Source: Crocinitomicaceae bacterium
Lineage (GTDB): Bacteria; Bacteroidota; Bacteroidia; Flavobacteriales_D; Crocinitomicaceae
NCBI GenBank assembly: GCA_029238665.1
Contig: JAQWFQ010000012.1
Coordinates: forward strand, 155,714-219,713
Length of the DNA: 64,000 nucleotides
Direction of reading: 5' to 3'
A model generated the notes under the pieces. The model was not told where the DNA came from and searched no databases. It saw only the letters and a program-made list of their open reading frames with translations. This document shows, piece by piece, positions 63,959 through 64,000 of this stretch (position 1 is its first letter; every line of letters begins with the position of its first letter). Both the position numbers and the translations under genes were made by a program.

Positions 63959-64000
63959 TAGCGGGGACCAGACTCGAACTGATGACCTTCGGGTTATGAG
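63959..64000 (-). tRNA. tRNA-fMet (CAT), 3' half
   Basis: The window ends inside the gene. On the minus strand the anticodon loop CTCATAA (CAT at 63996-63998) is followed by stem CCCGA, variable loop AGGTC, T-arm ATCAG-TTCGAGT-CTGGT and acceptor CCCCGCT with discriminator A. The CCC next to the anticodon loop is the initiator tRNA hallmark. Base 72 is U; with the usual C at position 1 this would leave the first pair open, as initiators do, but position 1 is outside the window. Confidence 0.9.

Noticed and set aside
1..64000. CRISPR arrays, insertion sequences and rRNA genes
   Set aside because: No regularly spaced repeats, transposase genes, terminal inverted repeats or rRNA-like sequence were seen by eye anywhere in the window.

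Overview
The window is AT-rich DNA from a member of the Bacteroidota, most likely a marine or freshwater flavobacterium (Flavobacteriales). The evidence is several secreted proteins ending in type IX secretion (T9SS) C-terminal sorting domains, Bacteroidota-type promoter elements (TAnnTTTG) placed very close to start codons, no Shine-Dalgarno pattern, and gene orders typical of the group (heme-copper oxidase subunits with Sco and DUF420; dut, nucleotidyltransferase, TPR lipoprotein, DUF4292, EnvC). The species cannot be named from the sequence alone.

Layout. 1-4614: late part of a cytochrome c oxidase operon (heme O synthase end, two subunit III paralogues with large periplasmic insertions, subunit IV, two Sco-type proteins, DUF420/CtaM). 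4602-7423 (minus): collagen-like lipoprotein, glycosyltransferase, metallo-beta-lactamase hydrolase. 7521-11925: lipoprotein, small membrane protein, galE, outer-membrane barrel, TatD nuclease, asparaginase I. 11987-12071: tRNA-Ser(GGA). 12373-18717: an accessory run on one strand of copper- and sulfur-type genes (DUF983, Crp/Fnr regulator, rhodanese lipoprotein, HMA metallochaperone, HYC_CC_PP-type protein, T9SS cupredoxin, T9SS unknown, two multicopper-oxidase-like proteins, acetolactate-decarboxylase-like lipoprotein). 18953-21607: ExbB, membrane protein and two ExbD proteins, closed by a strong terminator. 21697-27980: GNAT-like protein, pth, asnS, rpoN, two hypotheticals. 28077-28874: membrane-protein gene interrupted by one in-frame stop. 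28927-33553: lysS (minus), hemJ-like, enoyl-CoA hydratase, flippase. 33647-38892: dut, sugar nucleotidyltransferase, TPR lipoprotein, DUF4292, EnvC-like. 38965-46267: methyltransferase, then minus-strand polymerase/ligase and Wzz-like genes, a two-component system, NlpC/P60 hydrolase and a kinase-like protein. 46377-52887: giant outer-membrane protein, der, era, AlkD-like. 52914-63720: secreted proteins, including a T9SS cyanophycinase, a desaturase with a homopolymer frameshift, a 5'-truncated T9SS protein, an LRR protein, and an exported dikinase-like protein that follows a histidine-phosphatase lipoprotein. The window ends in the 3' half of an initiator tRNA.

How the genes work together. 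The first block builds and metallates a cytochrome oxidase. The 12.4-18.7 kb block looks like an envelope copper and redox module with its own Crp-family regulator. The most unusual unit is 59197-63720 (minus): a SixA-like phosphatase lipoprotein followed by a T9SS-exported protein that carries a phosphohistidine-type swivel domain and a PEP-synthase-type ATP-binding domain in the order used by glucan water dikinases. Three genes in or near accessory regions (28077, 55953, 58399) carry disabling or switch-like lesions.
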